This document shows, piece after piece, positions 37,885 through 45,850 of a DNA stretch of 64,000 nt. The DNA is from Chloroflexota bacterium. Lineage in GTDB: Bacteria > Chloroflexota > Anaerolineae > B4-G1. The position numbers were made by a program, and so were the translations under genes. The stretch is taken from contig JAAEPW010000097.1 in the NCBI GenBank assembly GCA_024232355.1, positions 1 through 64,000 of the forward strand, written 5' to 3'. Within the stretch, counting starts at the first letter, position 1, and each line of letters opens with the position of its first letter. Below the pieces are notes generated by a model. That model did no database searches. It had not been told where the DNA came from and was given only the letters and a program-made list of their open reading frames with translations.

Positions 37885-37969
37885 AAGCTATCTCCTTCTG
37901 TATCTTGCTGTGACACTAGGATACCGCTAAATTACGCAAAAGTCAAACGGCGCAGTCTGAAAATGAAAA

Positions 37970-38005
37970 TAAAAAAAAGCCCCGGTTGCTCGTGCAACCG
38001 GGGCT
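37970..38005 (-). terminator. Rho-independent terminator of the cold-shock gene
   Basis: Read on the minus strand, a perfect 12-bp GC-rich stem (arms at 38005-37994 and 37989-37978, four-base loop) is followed directly by a run of T (37978-37971). It lies 34 bases after the cold-shock gene stop. Confidence 0.9.
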
Positions 38006-38039
38006 GGAGAGGCGTGCTCTGTGGGTTTGTGTTACTCGA

Positions 38040-38348
38040 TTAGAGTGCTGCGAATTCGCTTTCTTCTACAAATCCACTATCTATTTCGGGCTCGCTTTGT
38101 GCTACAGGTTCGCTCTGTGCGGTGTCATTCTCAGACCCAACAACATCCACGGCCTGAGGTCCCTTGGGGGTATCTTCCATCGTGAACTCTACTTGCTGAC
38201 CTTCGTTCAAATTTCTGTATCCATCACCACGGATAGCCGAATAGTGAACAAAGACGTCTTCCTCTTTGCCTTCGGGGCGAATAAAACCAAAGCCCTTTAC
38301 ACGGCTAAACCACTGAACAGTTCCTATACTACGACCATTGTCATCCAT
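38040..38348 (-). CDS. Cold-shock domain protein with acidic C-terminal tail
   Basis: The first ~70 residues form a cold-shock domain: [19 protein letters not shown] with RNP1 (KGFGFI) and RNP2 (VFVHYSAI), then [23 protein letters not shown] proteins bind single-stranded RNA or DNA and melt RNA structure. Unlike the ~67-residue classical forms, this one has an extra ~30-residue acidic tail ([18 protein letters not shown]), which may limit non-specific binding. AGGAGG lies 11 bases upstream of ATG 38348. The leader upstream contains a small hairpin around 38412-38433, and a strong terminator follows the gene. It is divergent from mutL. Confidence 0.93.
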   Translation of the reverse strand: MDDNGRSIGTVQWFSRVKGFGFIRPEGKEEDVFVHYSAIRGDGYRNLNEGQQVEFTMEDTPKGPQAVDVVGSENDTAQSEPVAQSEPEIDSGFVEESEFAAL

Positions 38349-38492
38349 TAATGTTCATTCCTCCTCACTGATATACTTCTGGCTCTAGCAGTCCACCTCT
38401 TTGCCCTCTCCGTACACCCACCCGAGGTGGTACTCTAGATGCCTAGACAACGGACGGCAAGATACCACAGTTTTTGCGAGTTGTCAAGGTGT

Positions 38493-38520
38493 TTGCCTGA
38501 GCGAGGTTGTGTGATAAAAT
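38493..38520 (+). promoter_or_regulatory. Possible sigma-70-type promoter for mutL
   Basis: TTGCCT (38493-38498) and TAAAAT (38515-38520) are spaced by 16 bases and point to mutL. Transcription would begin close to the ribosome-binding site AGGAGG (38527-38532), giving a nearly leaderless message, which weakens the case. Confidence 0.3.
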
Positions 38521-38538
38521 GAATGCAGGAGGTTATGG

Positions 38539-40308
38539 ATGCCTATTCGCGTCTTGTCAGAAGCTGTCGCTTCACAAATCGCCGCTGGCGAGGTGGTCGA
38601 ACGGCCCTCGTCGGTGGTCAAAGAGTTGGTTGAGAACAGCATAGATGCTGGCGCGCGTGATGTTCGGGTCGAGGCGCGCGCTGGTGGTAAACGACTCATC
38701 CGTGTGACCGACGATGGCTGTGGCGTGCCAACCGCCGAGGCAGAGATCGCCTTTCACCGTCACTCGACCAGCAAGTTGATCTCGGCGGATGATCTGTCGC
38801 GCATCACGACGCTGGGCTTTCGGGGCGAGGCGTTGGCTTCTATTTCGTCTGTCAGCCACGTCACTTTTGTGACGCGGTCAGCCGACGAAGCAGTGGGTGT
38901 GTTGTTGCGGATGGAGGGCGGACGGACGATCACACGTCAGGAGAGCGGACGGCCTCCAGGCACGGCAGTGACAGTGGAAGAGTTGTTCTTTAACGTCCCC
39001 GCCCGCCTCAAGTTTCTACGCACCGAGCGCACCGAGCGACGGCACATCGACGCCTGGCTCACCCGTTACGCGATGGCCTATCCGGGGGTGCGCTTTACGT
39101 TGAGCCACGACGGAAAGACCGTGTTCCAATCGCCCGGCACCGACCGCTTGCGTGACGTTTTGGTTGCGGTCTATGGTCTAGAGGTCGGCGCGGCACTTCT
39201 TGAGGTTGCTTCTGAGGACCAGTCTGTGGCGTCAGACATCGGGGTCACGGGCTTTGTCAGCCCGCCGTCGCTGCATCGGGCCAACCGGACATATATCACG
39301 CTCTTTGTCAATGGGCGCTGGGTGCAGGACGCCCGCGTCACCTATGCGATCGTCCAGGCGTACCACACGCTGCTGCCCACCGGGCGCTATCCGCTGGGCG
39401 TGGTGATGGTACGCATGCCGCCGGCAGACGTAGACGTGAACGTGCATCCGGCCAAATCAGAGGTGCGTTTTCGCGATGGGGATGTGGTGTTCCGAGCCGT
39501 GCAGCGGGCGGTGCGGCACACACTGATCCAACGGTCGCCGGTGCCCGTCGCCGCCCGTTCGCCAACTGCATGGCCCATGTCTTCCGGACAATGGCGGGAG
39601 GATGTTCGAGAGCGGGGCCGCGAGCAGCTGGCGGGGTTGAGGCCCCAAGTGGCCGGTGAACAATTGCGATTTGAAGAAAATCCCCCGGATGTCGGGGCGG
39701 AAAATGGTGGTGCCTTGGTGCCTTCAGCCGAACGACTCCCTCTGCTGCGCGTGGTGGGGCAATTGGGCTCCACCTACATCATCGCTGAAGGACCGGGGGG
39801 AATGTATCTGGTAGACCAGCACGCGGCCCACGAACGGGTGCTTTTTGAACGGCTGCTGGCCGAGCGGGAGGGAGCAAAGGTCGCATCGCAAGCACTGTTG
39901 GAACCATTGCCCGTAGAGCTAGCACCCGAGGCAACGGGCCTGTTGGAGGAGCATCTGGAAACGTTGTCCAGCTTGGGTTTTCAGTTGGAGCCATTCGGGG
40001 GCACAACGATGTTGGTGCGGTCGCTCCCGGCGCTCGTGGCAGACATGCCTCCCCGCCAGGTGTTGGAGGACGTTGCGGCAGCGTTGGAGGCGGGCAATAT
40101 GCCGCTGGCTAGCACTGTTGAAGAGGCGGTGGCGCGCCGGGTCTGCAAGCGGGCAGCGATCAAGGCTGGGCAGGTGATGGCGCAGGCGGAAATGGAAGAG
40201 TTGATCCGGACGCTGGAGCAGTGCGTGAGCCCACGCACATGCCCCCACGGACGGCCCACGATGATCCATCTGAGTGTGGATCAATTGGCCCACGAGTTTG
40301 GGCGGTAG
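38539..40308 (+). CDS. mutL: DNA mismatch repair protein MutL
   Basis: This 589-residue protein has the GHKL ATPase N-terminus: IAAGEVVERPSSVVKELVEN with Glu32 as the likely catalytic base and Asn33 as magnesium ligand, DDGCGVP, and GFRGEALASISSVSH. The transducer domain ends near HPAKSEVRF. After a variable linker, the C-terminal dimerisation domain contains DQHAAHERVLFERLL and ACKRAAIKAG-like VCKRAAIKAGQVM. MutL couples mismatch recognition by MutS to strand incision. The QHAAHER segment sits where endonuclease-type MutLs carry the DQHA(X)2E(X)4E metal-binding motif (Glu at the fitting spacing), so nicking activity is possible. AGGAGG precedes ATG 38539. No mutS gene lies in this window. 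Confidence 0.95.
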   Translation: MPIRVLSEAVASQIAAGEVVERPSSVVKELVENSIDAGARDVRVEARAGGKRLIRVTDDGCGVPTAEAEIAFHRHSTSKLISADDLSRITTLGFRGEALASISSVSHVTFVTRSADEAVGVLLRMEGGRTITRQESGRPPGTAVTVEELFFNVPARLKFLRTERTERRHIDAWLTRYAMAYPGVRFTLSHDGKTVFQSPGTDRLRDVLVAVYGLEVGAALLEVASEDQSVASDIGVTGFVSPPSLHRANRTYITLFVNGRWVQDARVTYAIVQAYHTLLPTGRYPLGVVMVRMPPADVDVNVHPAKSEVRFRDGDVVFRAVQRAVRHTLIQRSPVPVAARSPTAWPMSSGQWREDVRERGREQLAGLRPQVAGEQLRFEENPPDVGAENGGALVPSAERLPLLRVVGQLGSTYIIAEGPGGMYLVDQHAAHERVLFERLLAEREGAKVASQALLEPLPVELAPEATGLLEEHLETLSSLGFQLEPFGGTTMLVRSLPALVADMPPRQVLEDVAAALEAGNMPLASTVEEAVARRVCKRAAIKAGQVMAQAEMEELIRTLEQCVSPRTCPHGRPTMIHLSVDQLAHEFGR

Positions 40309-40347
40309 AGCAAACAAGACACTCATAGTGTGCGCTTTGGCGCGTTT

Positions 40348-40584
40348 TCACGGCGCTAAGGCTTTTCCAGTTTTTAATTCCTCCCAAAATTTACACTGGA
40401 GCAGCTCATAAATCACACGCGAGTTACAAAATAACCGGCAAAGCTCCAGGAATTCCATCACAATCTGCCTTTTCAGAGTGTCGTTGACTGCATCACAAAA
40501 TCTGTTTGGGAGATTTATTTCTCTGGAATTCCCTAAAGCGCCGACAGCAAGCAAATCTATTGTTTTGCTTGTTGTGCTTGCCAT
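40348..40584 (-). CDS. Possible small hypothetical protein overlapping the acetyltransferase end
   Basis: A 78-codon frame starts at ATG 40584 inside the last 28 bases of the acetyltransferase gene and ends at 40348. The product (REINLPNRFCDAVNDTLKRQ, then FLELCRLFCNSRVIYELLQC) would be helical and soluble. The composition looks protein-like, but no ribosome-binding site of quality and no known family were seen. It could be the end of a decayed gene. Confidence 0.3.
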   Translation of the reverse strand: MASTTSKTIDLLAVGALGNSREINLPNRFCDAVNDTLKRQIVMEFLELCRLFCNSRVIYELLQCKFWEELKTGKALAP

Positions 40585-41108
40585 TCCGAGTCAAGGATGG
40601 CAAATATCAGTCTATCCCACCACCGGCCCTTGAAATGTTCTTTCTCGCGCAGCCGTCCTTCGAGCTGCATTCCGAGCTTTTCCAATACCCCTATTGAACC
40701 GACGTTATCGGCGATGCACCAGGCCCAGATGCGGTGAAGGTCCAGTTCTGTGAATCCAAAATGGAGGATGGCGCAGGCTGCCTCGGTGGCGTAACCGTAC
40801 CCCCAGTGTGCGGGTGCTAGCTCGTAGCCGATGTCTGCCTCGTGGGCGTCGGCGGATTCCATCCGGATACCACAGTTGCCGACGAGCTGGTTGTTCGACT
40901 TGAGGACGATGGCAAGTTGGGCTTTGGTGCGGGGATGGTCTTGTTGTTGAGCGATGAACATTTGGACAAATTCCTGCGCGTCTTTTGGCGTTCTCTCTGT
41001 CCATTCATAGTATTGCAGGTAGAGTGAGTTGCTTTGATATGCCAGTACGTCGAGCCAATCGTTCTCTTGAAACTCTCGAAGGATCAGTCGTTTTGTTGCT
41101 AGTTCCAT
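40557..41108 (-). CDS. GNAT acetyltransferase (RimJ/RimL type)
   Basis: The 183-residue protein fits the RimJ/RimL-like branch of GNAT N-acetyltransferases, which use acetyl-CoA to acetylate protein N-termini, antibiotics or small amines. The start ELATKRLILREFQENDWLDV is diagnostic for this branch; LVGNCGIRMES and ADIGYELAPAHWGYGYATEA contain the acetyl-CoA-binding loop (W-G-x-G-x-A), and LHRIWAWCIADNVGSIGVLE then KLGMQLEGRLRE complete the fold. The ATG directly follows the WD40 gene's stop with no spacer, so it is probably the last gene of the TerY-P-like operon. The substrate is unknown. Confidence 0.88.
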   Translation of the reverse strand: MELATKRLILREFQENDWLDVLAYQSNSLYLQYYEWTERTPKDAQEFVQMFIAQQQDHPRTKAQLAIVLKSNNQLVGNCGIRMESADAHEADIGYELAPAHWGYGYATEAACAILHFGFTELDLHRIWAWCIADNVGSIGVLEKLGMQLEGRLREKEHFKGRWWDRLIFAILDSEWQAQQAKQ

Positions 41109-42419
41109 CTATTTGATTTGCCACAGCCGCACTGTTTTATCCCAACTCCCCGACGCGAGGATGCGCCCATCTGGATTAAAGGCCACACTCCATACCAGAT
41201 CAGTGTGACCCCTCAATTTTTCCATTTTCCGCCCGCGCTCGGCATCCCACAACACCACCGTATCCGAACTTGCCGCTGCCAGTGTGCGTCCATCTGGACT
41301 GAAATCTACACCGTTCACCCCGCCCGCGTGCCCTTTAAGTCGTTTCTTTTCTCGCCCTCTCTCGACGTTCCACAACCGCACTGTCTGGTCGTGGCTTCCC
41401 GATGCCAGCGTGCGGCCGTCGGAGCTAAAGGCCAGGCACCATATGGCCTCTTGATGTCCCTCCAGCCGTTGCACCTCCACCGCTTTACCGCTTGCCACAT
41501 CCCACAGCCGCACTGTTTTGTCTCCACCTGCTGATGCCAGCAGACGTCCGTTAGGGCTAAAGGTCACGTTTTGCACTATTTCTGTGTGCCCTTTTAACTG
41601 TCGAATTTCCCGACCGCTGGCCACATCCCACATGGTAACGGTGTTCACACTTGTTGAGGCTAGGAACCGTCCATCGGGGCTAAAGGCCACGCTACGCACT
41701 TGGCCCGCAGGGCTCTTGAACTGGTGCAGTTTTTGGCTCCGAGCCACGTCTCGCACGTGTATCGTGCTGTCCTCGCTTCCCCAGGCCATAGTGCGTCCGT
41801 CGAAACTGAACGTGACGCAAAGGACCGGGGATGTGTTCTGCAACGGCCAGCGCACATTCTGACTGCCCGCGCCGAGTGCGGTCGAAACATCCCACAGCCG
41901 CACTGTCTCATCCTGGCTTCCCGATGCTATCAGCCGTCCATCGGGGCTAAAGGCGACGCTGTGGACCCAGCCAGTGTGTCCATTGAATGTGTGCAGCAGA
42001 TGCTTGTCTGAGGCGGTTTGTGGTGTGGTGAGCGGGGGCGTGGTGGGTGTGGGCGCAGCCGCAGGCGTGAGCTTTTTGCTTGCTTGTGGAGGAGAGCTAG
42101 GACGGGGTTGCTGGATCAATCCCAAAGCCATTGCCCACGAGTCTACTGCCCACTGAGCGGCGTCCTCGGCCAGGGCCAGGTTGTCTTGCAGCCGCCTTGT
42201 GAGTTGTGCTGACGACATCTGATATGGCACACTGTCTTGCAGCGATATCAGATCGACTGCTACATTTTCCTTCAGCGCGCTTACCAGGACAAAGATCTCG
42301 CGCTTGTACTCGCCGCAAAAGTCCCGCAGCAAGCCCTCGGTTCGCCTTGGGTCGGTGCTCAAGGAAGAGCCGTAGCGGGCGACGAGTTGGATGAGTGTTT
42401 GGCGCGGAATATCGTTCAT
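41109..42419 (-). CDS. WD40 seven-repeat protein with helical N-terminal domain
   Basis: The N-terminal ~110 residues form a helical domain (QTLIQLVARYGSSLSTDPRR, LLRDFCGEYKREIFVLVSAL) that I have seen attached to varied effectors in Chloroflexota; its role is unknown. A Pro/Thr linker follows. Residues about 145-436 hold seven WD40 blades, e.g. GHTGWVHSVAFSPDGRLIAS, GHTEIVQNVTFSPNGRLLAS, GHQEAIWCLAFSSDGRTLAS and GHTDLVWSVAFNPDGRILAS, enough for one closed propeller. Blade 2 is the most divergent. The protein is a likely binding platform. It lies 65 bases downstream of the divergent kinase, in the same direction as the PP2C and VWA genes, so it may serve as their scaffold. Confidence 0.9.
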   Translation of the reverse strand: MNDIPRQTLIQLVARYGSSLSTDPRRTEGLLRDFCGEYKREIFVLVSALKENVAVDLISLQDSVPYQMSSAQLTRRLQDNLALAEDAAQWAVDSWAMALGLIQQPRPSSPPQASKKLTPAAAPTPTTPPLTTPQTASDKHLLHTFNGHTGWVHSVAFSPDGRLIASGSQDETVRLWDVSTALGAGSQNVRWPLQNTSPVLCVTFSFDGRTMAWGSEDSTIHVRDVARSQKLHQFKSPAGQVRSVAFSPDGRFLASTSVNTVTMWDVASGREIRQLKGHTEIVQNVTFSPNGRLLASAGGDKTVRLWDVASGKAVEVQRLEGHQEAIWCLAFSSDGRTLASGSHDQTVRLWNVERGREKKRLKGHAGGVNGVDFSPDGRTLAAASSDTVVLWDAERGRKMEKLRGHTDLVWSVAFNPDGRILASGSWDKTVRLWQIK

Positions 42420-42484
42420 CAGTCCGCTCCCACGTTCGTCATTGTCACCCGATCTCTCTGTCTCCTTGTCACCCGGTCACCCCG

Positions 42485-43801
42485 TCACACCCGAATTTCC
42501 CCTTGCTTTTTGCCAAAGTTGATCTTGGTGCCGATTGCCAAAGGTACGTTGCGCCCCGCTTCTACGTCCTTGACCGTGCCGTCGGCGGTGATGATGACCC
42601 ACTTTTCGGCGGTGAGGTTTTTGAGCCCCCATAGGTTTGGGTTCGTTGGATGTTGCGTTACCTCGGCGAGCGGTTCGGAAAAATCATACATCCGTTGGTT
42701 GTCCAAGTGGTGGGGATAGAGTTGGGTGTCATGGTTGAGCATGACGACGCCTTTTTCGATCCGCAGGCGTGGCGGGAGGGCCAGGGCTTCGTCGCAAGCC
42801 CAGCAATCGCCGGGCTGACCGCCCGCGGCCAGGAGTGCCTCCACGTCGTAAAAGTTCTCCGACCCGCAGTTGGCGCAGTAAAAGATCGAGTCTTGCAGCT
42901 TGGCCATCGCGGCGCGCCACTCGCTCTCGCGCACGCGCTCCATAGGGTCGCTCAGGCCTATCGTGAACGCCTCGACAAAGAGGTCACGCAGGAATTTGGG
43001 GTAGAGCGGCCAAAAGGCGATGGCGTTGTCGTGATAGCTCGGCATAGGTTGGTTCGAGTCGTCGTTAGGATCAAAGATAAAGAGCGGTTCGGTGCCATAG
43101 AGTTTGTTCATCGCCGGCAGATCCAGGCATTTGATCGACATCTCCTTTTTGCCTTCCAGGGGATGGTGGACCATCAGCACATAAAAGAGAAGCACCGACA
43201 GGGAAAAGAGATCGGTCTGCGTGCTGGGTCGTGCCTCGCCGCGCACGATCTCTGGGGCCATAAAGCGTGGCGTGCCGAGCACACCGCTCTTTTCCTGCTT
43301 GTCCACGGCGACGTTGTCGTTATCGCAGATCAACGCCTCGCCAGTGTCGGGATCGAAAAAGACGTTTCCAAAAGAGATGTCACGGTAGCAGAGACCCTGG
43401 GCATGGAGTTCCAGGTAGCTGTCGGCCAACTGCAGCCCGGCCGTAGCCAGAGCACGGAACGTCGGCTCGATGCGCCGTTTCATCAAGTCTACGATGCCTT
43501 TGTAGCGCGGTTCTCGCAGCGGCATAATATAGCCAAAGCCCGGCACGTCCGACGAGTTCGTCAGTTCCAGCGGCCAGAGGAATTTGTCGTTGGGCGGCCC
43601 CTTTTTGACCAGGGTCTCTAGCGCGGTGTGCTGCTGCGGTGTGGCCTGGGCGGGAAAATACCACTTGAGCGCGATGGTCTTGCCGCCGACGTCGGCCTTG
43701 TACACCTCTCCCTGGCCGCCACCACCCAAGAATTGTCCTACCTTGCAGGGCATGCCGGATTCGGTTTGTACAGTCTGTCCGGATTCAAGAATTTGGTTCA
43801 T
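42485..43801 (-). CDS. Divergent protein kinase with zinc ribbon (TerY-P triad kinase)
   Basis: The 438-residue protein has a kinase domain: Gly loop FLGGGGQGEVYKAD (25-37), Lys46 in ALKWYF, a catalytic loop YRDISFGNVFF (Asp141) with Tyr in place of His, and DND (160-162) instead of DFG, then TPRFMAPEIVRG. Four cysteines at 309, 312, 333 and 336 (CANCG and CWAC) form a zinc ribbon. The last ~100 residues are beta-rich. Kinase plus zinc ribbon next to PP2C and VWA genes matches the TerY-P triad described by Anantharaman, Iyer and Aravind for tellurite-resistance-linked stress systems. The genes are spaced 10-50 bases. Weakened kinase motifs may reflect an altered mechanism; activity is unproven. 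Confidence 0.85.
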   Translation of the reverse strand: MNQILESGQTVQTESGMPCKVGQFLGGGGQGEVYKADVGGKTIALKWYFPAQATPQQHTALETLVKKGPPNDKFLWPLELTNSSDVPGFGYIMPLREPRYKGIVDLMKRRIEPTFRALATAGLQLADSYLELHAQGLCYRDISFGNVFFDPDTGEALICDNDNVAVDKQEKSGVLGTPRFMAPEIVRGEARPSTQTDLFSLSVLLFYVLMVHHPLEGKKEMSIKCLDLPAMNKLYGTEPLFIFDPNDDSNQPMPSYHDNAIAFWPLYPKFLRDLFVEAFTIGLSDPMERVRESEWRAAMAKLQDSIFYCANCGSENFYDVEALLAAGGQPGDCWACDEALALPPRLRIEKGVVMLNHDTQLYPHHLDNQRMYDFSEPLAEVTQHPTNPNLWGLKNLTAEKWVIITADGTVKDVEAGRNVPLAIGTKINFGKKQGEIRV

Positions 43802-43848
43802 TTTGTTACTCCTCTTTGACTTGGGTTTTCAGAAAACTTTGCAAGTCT

Positions 43849-44838
43849 TTACTTTTTAGCGCGTTTCACAGTCACAGTCACGGTGAATTCATCCTCTTTA
43901 CCTAGAGATATGTCTGTTTCACTGGTCTGTAACTCGCTTGTCTCTGATTGGGACGAAGATGGGACGTCGGCCCGACACAGAATTCCCAGCGTGATGTCGT
44001 CGCCGCTCCCGGCCTGCGATGCCTCGCTGAGCCAGGTCTCTAGGCTTTCCTGCACCGCCTCTAGGCCCTCAGCACGGATCATCTCTAGAACATCGGTGCC
44101 CACCTGCTGGAATGCCGTTTCGCTGACGAACGAGTTGGCATAGCCGTCGGTGGCGAGCAGGATCAGCGCTGGTGGCGGATCGACCACCGCCTGGAAGCGG
44201 ATCTGAACGTCACGCCAGGCGTCGGGGGTGCAGAGCGACGTGGTCTGGTTGGCAAAGAGCCGGGCGTCGCGCTCCAGGGGCCTGCTGACCCGGCCATCGT
44301 CGGCGACGACCAGAATGTCACCATCCCCCAGTTGTAGGTAGAGGATGAACGTCTCTGCAATCAGAACAGCCAGAACCGTAGCGCCGTAGGCCAGCGCCGG
44401 GTTGTCGATAACGGCCTGGCGCGCGGCAGCACCTTTTTGTTTTTCCAACGTGTCCAGTTCTTCGGGCGTCAATGGTGACTGCGTGACGTGCTCGGCCACG
44501 GCTTGTTCCCACCGGCGCACGACCATCCGGGGCAGACGGTCCTCCGCCGTCCGTTTGATCGCCGATAGGTTGGTCGGATCAGGCTGGCCGTCCAGCAGGT
44601 CCTGGACCATCCAAGCTGCCGTCTCTACGGCCTTTTCTGATCCGACGTGGCTGCGAAAGTACCTGGGGCTGCCGTGACCGTCCGAGACCGCCAGGATCAG
44701 CGGCGGGCCTGTACCGGAGGCAGGCAGCCAACGGATCGCATCCTGGTTCGGCAGGCCCGTACGCAGGTGCGCTGCCCCGCGAACCGACTGGCCGATGGCG
44801 CGCCACTCTGTTCGCGGGTGAGGGTGTTCCTTGCCCAT
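43849..44838 (-). CDS. PP2C-family protein phosphatase (TerY-P triad)
   Basis: This 329-residue protein matches PP2C metal-dependent Ser/Thr phosphatases. Metal-binding positions are Asp33 in NQDAIRW, Asp53-Gly54 in VSDGHGSPRYF, the later Asp in LLATDGYANSF and the C-terminal GSGDDITLGI. LQLGDGDILVV is the usual core strand. A ~55-residue tail after the domain is acidic and Ser-rich (SETSELQTSETDISLGKEDE). It is expected to remove phosphates placed by the adjacent kinase. It sits between the VWA and kinase genes with 11- and 47-base gaps. No membrane segment is seen, so it acts in the cytoplasm. Confidence 0.9.
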   Translation of the reverse strand: MGKEHPHPRTEWRAIGQSVRGAAHLRTGLPNQDAIRWLPASGTGPPLILAVSDGHGSPRYFRSHVGSEKAVETAAWMVQDLLDGQPDPTNLSAIKRTAEDRLPRMVVRRWEQAVAEHVTQSPLTPEELDTLEKQKGAAARQAVIDNPALAYGATVLAVLIAETFILYLQLGDGDILVVADDGRVSRPLERDARLFANQTTSLCTPDAWRDVQIRFQAVVDPPPALILLATDGYANSFVSETAFQQVGTDVLEMIRAEGLEAVQESLETWLSEASQAGSGDDITLGILCRADVPSSSQSETSELQTSETDISLGKEDEFTVTVTVKRAKK

Positions 44839-44849
44839 AATGGGCCTCC

Positions 44850-45557
44850 TTACCAGACGTCAGCCGCGCTCGTAGGCTCGTCGTCAGTCGTGGGGGTGGG
44901 GACGGGCACGTTCACTGTGGCCGGGATATCTACGTCCGAGGCCTGGCTGGCCGGCGCTGAGGCCGACTTGAGCACCGCGGTCGAGACCCACTTGATGTAC
45001 TTGACCAATGCCTCCGGGTTATTCGCCTGGAGTGGCTTGAGTTCAGGGTGGCCGATGAACTTTTGCAGCACTTTGTCGTCGGCGTCCGTGCCAATAGAGA
45101 TAGCGATGCGCACGGCTTTTTTGCCCCAGGGCTGTTCCATCAATTCCCGCAAACCCTTGTTAAAATCATCCGTCGGCTGGCCATCAGAGACCAGCACCAG
45201 CACCGGCGGCAGCGCGCGGTCGGTCATCGGTGGGATCTTGAGCTGCTCGGCGATCATCGAGAGGGCCTTGCCCATGTCGGTCTCGCCCTGGGCGCTCAGA
45301 TCGGTCCACTTGAAATCGTCCACCGGCGTGGGCTGAGAGATGTGCCATTGGGCCCCGCTGGCGAACTGGATAGCGCGCACCAAAACCTGAGCGTTCGGAT
45401 TGTCGTTGGCGACCTGTTGCATATGCGGGATCGCCTCCCGGATCGCCATATTCAGGGCCTGGATCTTGCCGTCAGTGTCCATAGAGCCGGAACTGTCGGC
45501 AATCCAGATGAAATGGAGTGGGCGTGTCGCTAATTCACCACCTGGTCTTTTCTTCAT
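44850..45557 (-). CDS. TerY-like VWA-domain protein (TerY-P triad)
   Basis: The 235-residue protein is a single von Willebrand A domain with an intact MIDAS: DSSGSM (Asp21, Ser23, Ser25), an adjacent Thr (SQPTPVDDF region) and VLVSDGQPTDDFNKG as the distal Asp loop. VWA domains bind partners through a divalent metal. No signal peptide or TM is visible, so it acts inside the cell like TerY. A Thr/Pro tail ends the protein. It is the first gene of the minus-strand cluster and is followed by PP2C after 11 bases. AGGAGGT lies about ten bases upstream of ATG 45557. The neighbouring divergent gene is an Amj-type flippase. Confidence 0.88.
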   Translation of the reverse strand: MKKRPGGELATRPLHFIWIADSSGSMDTDGKIQALNMAIREAIPHMQQVANDNPNAQVLVRAIQFASGAQWHISQPTPVDDFKWTDLSAQGETDMGKALSMIAEQLKIPPMTDRALPPVLVLVSDGQPTDDFNKGLRELMEQPWGKKAVRIAISIGTDADDKVLQKFIGHPELKPLQANNPEALVKYIKWVSTAVLKSASAPASQASDVDIPATVNVPVPTPTTDDEPTSAADVW

Positions 45558-45850
45558 GTTTAGAACCTCCTATAAGCTGATTTATTCCTTAATTATAGCT
45601 CAATGACGATACTGCACAAATGATGTGTACTTCGAAAACCCATCTATCAATGTTTCGGGGCGATTGCATTGTAGCCGCGATTTCCATATCGTGCTGAGCC
45701 AGCGAGGTATGGAAACCTCGTCTACGTTACCTTACCTTATTGGGAAGACATGATGATGTCTTGCAAGCTTTCGAGTTCCGAGTATAATCTCCCCGTGCAG
45801 TTTATCTTTATCATTTATGATGAACGAGTGTTTGGGAGCAAAATATACGA
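45558..45850. other. Divergent intergenic region between the TerY-P cluster and the flippase gene
   Basis: About 290 bases without a gene. Two short hairpins are visible: CGAGGT/ACCTCG near 45704-45721 and AAGACAT/ATGTCTT near 45743-45760. Promoters for both directions must lie here, but no convincing -35/-10 pair could be singled out. Confidence 0.5.
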
